A stretch of DNA of 64,000 nucleotides. Origin: Dioscorea cayenensis subsp. rotundata (Eukaryota > Streptophyta > Magnoliopsida > Dioscoreales > Dioscoreaceae). Every line of letters starts with the position of its first letter. Position 1 is the stretch's first letter. Location of the stretch: the NCBI RefSeq assembly GCF_009730915.1, contig NC_052474.1, positions 3,941,501 through 4,005,500 of the forward strand, in the 5' to 3' direction. Positions 57,414 through 64,000 of this stretch are shown here, piece after piece. The notes beneath the pieces are model-generated. The model saw nothing but the letters and a program-made list of their open reading frames with translations, made no database searches and was not told where the DNA came from. The translations under genes were made by a program, and so were the position numbers.

Positions 57414-60400
57414 TCATTGCAACCTATCAGCCAGCGAAACAGGTATAGGCATGGAGGTCTGCTGGCTGGTGGCAAATTCTGGAGTTGCCTTGTCGATACC
57501 CTTTGAGAGTTGGTCACTAGACTGAACAGTGTTTGTTTGTTGGAGAAGCTGGACAAGTGAAAGAAATATGTCCATTCGAGTGAGGTCCTTGTTTGCCTGC
57601 AGGGAAATGGAGATTTAACATAAAAAAGATTTTATGAGGAAATATTTGATCCTAGTTTACTACCTCAACCAAAAATCGAGCCCATATTTTATGATCACGA
57701 CTTTCCATAACTCCCTTCAGTATCGTCAAGCCGAATCCACGGATGATGTCTGCTATCTCAAGAAACAACCCACGTTCTTCACAGAGCATCTGCGATACAT
57801 TGAGACGCAATGAGAGTTTGTAGATAGTGAGCATAAGAATTCAGAGGCAAGGTGAAGCATAAAATTACCTCGATTACCATTTGACCAGGAGGGTTGAGGT
57901 CCTCAACTATAATTGGACAGACCATTGTCTGACCAGCAACTTCAAATGCCCAAGTGGCACCACTTCCACCGCCGCCAGAATTGTCTTTGAGGATGACACC
58001 ACTCTCATCGCCAATCATCTGGTGTAATAATATGTACAAAAAGATAATATAGTTGATCAAATGAAAGATTAGAACTACATCCAAACCAAAATGAAAGAGG
58101 ATTCCAAAGACTGAATGACAGGCTTACCTTTGGCTCATCAACCTGCTTCAGCTTGCCTGCATACTTCATCACACTTTGCATGAAAAGCATATATTTAATA
58201 GTTCGGTCCAGCAGCGCATCTATGCTACACTGTTAACAACATTCAAAAACCAAAAATGATGATTGAACACAATGCCATACTGTCATAATATGGACAAATA
58301 TCATAAAATTAATTTCGATGAGTACCTTTGCACCATTGGGAACAATCTCCCTCAATTCCTTTACGCGATCTTGAATAAGCTGACGATCCTTCGGCCTTGG
58401 ACGAGTACTTTCTCCTGGTCTTGCCCTTCTCTTTGCAACCTTTGTGGCTTCTTCAGACTTTTTAGGATGATTTGTAACCGCACTTTCAGCATTGACACTG
58501 CAACTTTCATCAATCCACAAATTGCTATGAGACATTGAGGTTGCTTCTTTTGGAGACCCATGCATGATCTTCTCTAAGTTGCATTCAGGCACAGAGAAAT
58601 CAACACGAGGGAGGCCTACCAGGGGAACATGTTCTCTGTATGTTTGATACTCAGGATGAGGATTAGGAGCAGCATAGAAATTAGAGGAGACAGAAAAATG
58701 CCCAGGTGCTACATTGATATTTCCAACATCCACATCCAATAACTGTGGTTCACCGAACTCGGGGAAAGATCCTTTTTCCAGCTCTGAGACACTTTTGTTC
58801 AAGTTTGTGCAACTGCTTGGTATGATTGTTTCCCATTGTTCCAGGTCTAAAGTACCTGGGCTTAGATCCAAGTCCATGACATCAAACAATTCCGTATCAT
58901 GTAACATCTGAGGAGATGCATCTGCGGAATTCCTTTTCCTATCACTACCTGCGTCCAAGGAGTTCACTGCACCTGTATCAGAGTTCTCAACTGGCCCACT
59001 TGGTAATGGATCAATTCCAACCAGATTTGATGATGAACAAGTTACTTGCAACTGATTGTCCTTTGGTAGCAGAGACAACGATGTGGTTACCTTTTCCGGT
59101 GGTTGATTTGCCAGATTGTTTCTAGTAAGAGTTTCATTCTCTTTAGAATCACTCAATGTAGTATGATCAGATCTCGAAACCTGAGAAACAAAACTATTTG
59201 GAAGCTTTGGAGGAAAGGACCGCATTGAGGAAGATTTATCAGATGATATATCAGCAATGGTCATTGGGATAAACGATGAAGAAGAGTGTGTCATATCTAA
59301 TAATGTATCTACATCAGGAAGGCAAGATTTGCTTAGATTAGAAGGTTTAGAATTGAGAACCATACCCGGCGAATTACATGTGTTATAAGACAAGGATGGA
59401 TCGCCACTATAGAAAGCATTTATATAAGGAATGGACGAAGAGGATTTAATCAAAGACATACTTGGAAAGGCTTGAATGCCAATGGCTGGCAACTGTCTTT
59501 GACTTGCAGCAAGGGTTTTGGACCAATTATCTGCCCTTGAGCAGATAACCTCTGAATTATCAGGAACAGATGAAGTAGGTGTTAAAAGAGAGTTAGGTGA
59601 AAAAAATACTTGAGTTTCAGCATAGTCGGTAGCAGCTCCTTGAGATGGTTTTGTGATGCAATTGGATGAATTCCTAAATAAGGGGGCAGTGTCTTGAATG
59701 GGATTATTGGCATCTTTGGCTATGCATGCCGAATGAGAGATTATTGGCATGCCCAATACTTGAGGATTCATCTCACCAATGATTTCTCGAGATTGACAGC
59801 TATGGTCAAATCTCTGAGAGAGAACACTAGAGGAATGAAAAGATGTCTTTGAAAGCAGTGCTGTTGCCATTAGCTCTTCACAGCTTTCATCATGAAAGGA
59901 ATTGGTTGCATTGTAGTATGAACAAGAGACATCCGAGGAATTTGCAGAAACGGCTGTTGAAGATGTGTTGTAGACATTTATAGATTGAGGAATATCCGCA
60001 TGCTGGAGGCCTCTCATACTCTCAAGCTGCTGAAATAGATGTGCAACTTGATCTACGAATTCCATACTTACAGTTATCTGGTGATAATAATTGATGGTGA
60101 GCTATCTAGCAAATATATTAAAGAATTATAAGTCCCCAAGAAAATTGAAGATTCTAGACTTTCACAAATTATTAACTGAGCAAGAAACGACAACCTGAAA
60201 ATTAAAATAAATTCTGTAAGATATTCCTCAAGAAAATAGTCAATTAAAAATCACTAACCTTTTTATCTGAACCACATTCAAGTGCACCGAACGATGGCAG
60301 AGAGATGATGACAATTGTCTGTGGATTGAATCCTAACATCAGTGATTGTTAACAAATAAAAAAATATAAAAAATACACAACATATTATAGTGCTATAGAA

Positions 60401-62947
60401 AATGTTCAGTGATTATTATTTGATCAATTTTCAAGAGTCGATATGTAAGCAACAGACAAGGAAATACAGACCCCAACTCCAGCTGAAAACTGATGCTGCC
60501 ACTCAGAATTACCCTGAAAGGAAAAGTTGTGATCAAAATAAGCACAAGAAAGAAAATGCAATTCACATTCACTTTGCTACATGATTACCATTCATAGATT
60601 TCTACAAGAAACATGCCAAAACATCATAATTGACAGCCAAAAGTGCATTAAATAGAATAACAATATTCTTCTTTGTTGTTGCTTATAAGCATCAAAACGT
60701 CTATACATTCCTCCAGTATAGATAAATTATACAACAAACCGGATCATTAATTGTCATACATATAAGCACAGGATTGTTTGGAATTTCCCATACCAGGTCT
60801 CATGGACAGCTCACATATTTAGGTCAAAGTCATACATATAAGCAATGATTTTCCCCCTCCCTTATTTGATGTAGGACTAGTTTAGCTCATCTACTTATAC
60901 ACAATTCTAAATCTAATCAGAATATGGGCTGGAGTAAATATGGAAGATAAACATGTGGGATGTTTTTTTATAGGACAAAACTGTGATCCAATATGAAATG
61001 GATCAAAGCAAACAATTTCTCACATGAATTTGACCAAAATCATATATGTCATCTCTAAGTACTCTCTAGAACACTTCATTAGCAAAGGTCACTTTATTAA
61101 GATGAAATCTGGCACTTCAATAATTTTTTCTGTTAAATTCATACTGATCCAAGGAAATGTTTCTGTTAACTTTAGCAAAGGTTCAAAAATTCATAAATTC
61201 AATGACTAGTCAAGACTCATCCTACTGACCTCGTGCATTCATAAATTCAAACAATAATAATAGGTTCAAAGAGGAAAGACTTTAATTTTTCAAAAATGAA
61301 CTCAGACCCTAGACAAAATTCAAAATTTGGCCACAAAAGTCTAACAAAGAAAATTTACATATAAAACCACTGTAAATAATCATATCCCAGCAGAATGAAC
61401 ATTTGTTACTCGCTCCATAGAAAGTTAAATATTAGCCATACCCGCAACACTTCTAACTTGTCATTTGGGCCTTGTGAGTTTAATTCTGCAGGACAGACAT
61501 CAGAGTATATCCATTGGTGCCTTCCACTTAGAGCAGCCACCCCTATGCTTCTGAAAACAGGGCACAACTCAAAATTATCCAGATAGTTACAGGTAGGTAA
61601 AGGGCGGAAGTAAAAAATCTAACTTAACTCATACAATTATCTGAATGGCTCACGTAATGAATATTAAAAGCCAAGTGGGAAATAAAAACATGCTATCTAA
61701 GAAAGAAACAAATCAGTGGTACCTGAGCCAAAAACTAAGGGAACAAATCAGTGGTACATGAGCCAAAAAACTAAGGGAATGACAGGATTACTACAAAGCA
61801 CCATAGGAAATTGGACATAGTGGTATATGCAAAATGACAAAGAAAGCAAATTAGTTTTTACTTTTAAAGAGGATAACAGCTAGTTTCTCACTTTATTATA
61901 TTTTGTGGTTTACCCACTTAACAAAAAAGATTAATAGCTTTCTAACTGGTTTTGTTTTCAATATGTGTATACATATATAATAAAATTCAAATAAATCTTA
62001 ATCTCTTGAAAGAAGAATAATTTTATACCCTTGTCCAACAATGTAAGCCTGATTGCGCATACCATCAATCATGTTCCTCATCTGTTCTTCCAGGTAGCAG
62101 CTATCCTTCATAATTAACACCCTGTTTTAGAAAATCCAAAACAGGAACCATTAAAAAGAAGTTCTGGCTGGTCATGTTCGCATCAAAATTCAGTTGCTAA
62201 TGTTGTTTGCCATGAATGTTATAACAGCACAACACTCTCAAACCCAGTATACTTGGAAATTATTAATTAAAACAGAGGAACTAAAAGGCATCTCTATATT
62301 TAATCTTGTAACCTACTAACTACAAACAGAATCCATGAAAGCGGTGAAGTAAATAAAACTTCCACTCCCTTCCACTTCACAAGCTAAAAAACCAACCACT
62401 CTATGCACTAAATTAACTGAAAATCTGGTAAAACTAAAAGAACAAGCCTTATTACCACATCATATTAATATCTATACTAAAAATAAGTGCAAATGATTTT
62501 ACTGAAACAAAAGATAAATAAGTGACGTCTCTCCCTTAAGTAGAGCAATACCCACCTGAGAAAGAAAACAAATTGACCAAAAAGAAAATATATTTCATAC
62601 AAATCAAACACAATGTCTCAACAAAAAATACAAAAACCACAAAAAGATAACCTTTTCTGCCTCATTTCTTACAGTTCACAACCACTGGAAGAAACCAACA
62701 TAAAAGAATTATAAAACAATCAAATCCATCTCACAAATATAACACAAACTTCAAAAAGACAACCAAACTAGTCCAAAATCAACAAATAAAAGCAAAACAA
62801 GACCAAAAGCTCCAGAGAGAAAGAGAGGGAACAAGGAAGAGCCTTCACTGACCTTGGATCTCGGGGATCTGAGCCCCAGAGAACAGCGTAAGTCCAGCCA
62901 TGGCGACGGCAAAGGCCCCGGAGAGCTTCAGCGAGCTCCGGCGCCAT
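57414..62947 (-). CDS. LHW: bHLH transcription factor, LONESOME HIGHWAY (LHW)-like
   Basis: Ten exons on the minus strand join in phase: 62947-62853, 62121-62029, 61550-61442, 60513-60472, 60318-60259, 60077-58326, 58229-58128, 58018-57869, 57789-57664, 57596-57414. They give 903 aa. LHW pairs with TMO5 and drives vascular cell divisions and cytokinin synthesis. The N-terminus is the bHLH-MYC_N/GAF-like domain (EALRGLCRRHGWTYAVLW, AYIVGQGSIGVAALSGRHQW, about 1-155). A 1752-base exon encodes a Ser/Asn-rich middle (about 134-675). The bHLH (about 678-740) has an atypical basic region (RRARPGESTRPRPKDRQLIQ cut at its key words RPRPKDRQ and IQDRVKELREIVPNGAK) and helix 2 ALLDRTIKYMLFMQSV. An ACT-like C-terminal region follows (GLFLEIADIIRGFGLTILKG). 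It is longer than Arabidopsis LHW (about 650 aa). EMB1444/LL-type paralogues are the alternative. Confidence 0.92.
61708..61778. repeat. 35-bp tandem duplication in LHW intron 2
   Basis: Two adjacent copies of a unit beginning ACAAATCAGTGGTAC (61708 and 61743) differ at very few positions. A recent local duplication in the intron. Confidence 0.75.
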
Positions 62948-64000
62948 GGCGTCTCGCGCGCGGATCTCGAGGAAACAAACCCTGGCGAGCTTTCTCAAAA
63001 GCTGGAACCGCCTCTTTGGACGGGATGGCGGTTTTCTGTTATTTATAGGGCGGGAACGGCTAACGGGGCCGTTATGATGTCAGGTTCCGGGGTCACCTTT
63101 TCGGGTCTCTTTTAAAGAGTATAGATTTCCCGAGATGATGGGCGGCTAATGGCCGGTGTTTGTTTAAAAGAAACTGTATGCTCACCGTCAAAAGTCACCG
63201 AAAAAAGTGACCCCTCTCATTCAGATGGGTTCTTTTTGTGTTTCTTGGATTCCTTTTTTTTTCTCTTGATTTAATTGGTGGATCATGAGAGTAATATTTT
63301 TCCGGATATGGTGCTGGACGGTGGGATCTTTGCCATTAAGCGAGTTCATGTTTTTTTTTTATTTATAATTTTTAGTAAATCTCTATTTATAATAACTAAA
63401 TAATTGTATTAAACTTACACTGATAATTTATTTAATGATTCAAATCTGCAAAACTTTTGATATTTAATAATAATATATATATATTCTAAAATCATGTTAA
63501 TTTGTCACATATTTTTGTCAGCTTAAATTTTGTTTTTATTTAATTATTTGATATGAAAGACTTGATAATGAATATAATTAGAATTTTGAAAAAATAACAT
63601 TATGGAATTAAAGGAACTTTTGGACGTTAAAAGGGAGGATATGAAATAAAATAAAATTGGAAGATAACATGAGTGTCCTGAAATGCATAATTAGGGTTTG
63701 AAAGGTTGTAAGCTGGTTGGGTGGACCTGATCAAAAAGCATGTGGCCATGTGGCTCACCTCAGACTCGCCTTCTTATAGGTTTTAATTTCACAAAAGAAA
63801 CAACAAAGTTTTTAAGTATTTATGTTGAAAGATCCATTCTTGATTCACATGTTTTAAAAAATATATAAATAAATAAATAGAAGCTTTTGGTCCCTCCAAT
63901 CTTATATCCATATAATCTCTATTTATTTATTTAAATTAATTTAATTTATTTAGTTATTGAAAAATGCTACATGCCTTTGTATAGTGAGAAGAAGCATATG
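62948..64000. other. LHW upstream region, no further gene seen
   Basis: The first 170 bases are GC-rich and probably hold the LHW leader and core promoter; an in-frame ATG at 62998 would add 17 residues to LHW. Beyond about 63350 the sequence is AT-rich filler with small AT and AAAT tracts. No gene is supported up to the window end. Confidence 0.55.

Noticed and set aside
1-64000. tRNA, rRNA or riboswitch genes
   Set aside because: I looked for B-box-like GGTTCGAATC words and rRNA-like segments and saw none that were convincing; a tRNAscan-SE or Infernal run would be decisive.

Overview
The window is nuclear DNA of a flowering plant. The genes are split by GT-AG introns, the spacers are AT-rich and full of microsatellites, and the gene set is plant-specific (ALMT, WNK, early nodulin-like phytocyanin, LHW-type bHLH, PUX-type UBX protein). 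Protein style would fit a non-grass monocot, but this is only an impression and the species cannot be fixed from the sequence alone. All exon borders below were worked out by hand from GT/AG signals, reading phase and family similarity. In every multi-exon gene the phases add up to an uninterrupted protein.

Layout. 1-7.9 kb is gene-poor: microsatellites, one foldback element (about 715-975) and a fossil Ty3/gypsy-type LTR ending at 7241. Then follow MYG1 (+, 7965-15458), an MFSD5/MOT2-like transporter (+, 16989-19707), an early nodulin-like protein (+, 22084-22773), the m6A methyltransferase MTA/METTL3 (-, 22936-27837) and a single-EF-hand KIC/PBP1-like protein (-, 29604-29984). A nearly complete L1-clade LINE (-, about 31262-38040) comes next, then the small Pol III subunit gene NRPC11 (+, 38270-40491), a WNK kinase (-, 41358-43813), PUX10-like (-, 45019-49473), ZNHIT2-like (-, 51160-53355), an ALMT channel (-, 54371-56194) and an LHW-like bHLH factor (-, 57414-62947).

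The genes do not form an operon or a visible pathway cluster. They are mostly single-copy housekeeping or regulatory genes: RNA methylation, Pol III transcription, CDC48 adaptor, R2TP/snoRNP-type HIT protein, mitochondrial/nuclear exonuclease. Two pairs converge tail to tail (ENODL/MTA with 162 bp between stop codons; NRPC11/WNK). The LINE and NRPC11 lie head to head, about 260 bp apart at their start codons.

The most interesting accessory structures are a 1.6-kb Mutator-like element in MYG1 intron 5 (about 410-bp inverted ends, perfect 9-bp target duplication, exon-like cargo), the LINE with an open 943-aa ORF1, its 36-bp tandem repeat facing the NRPC11 promoter, an in-frame 42-bp tandem duplication in the ALMT gene, and three copies of an AT-rich repeat, one of which begins like a Helitron. 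I found no evidence for an undescribed multi-gene system, CRISPR array, rRNA or tRNA gene.
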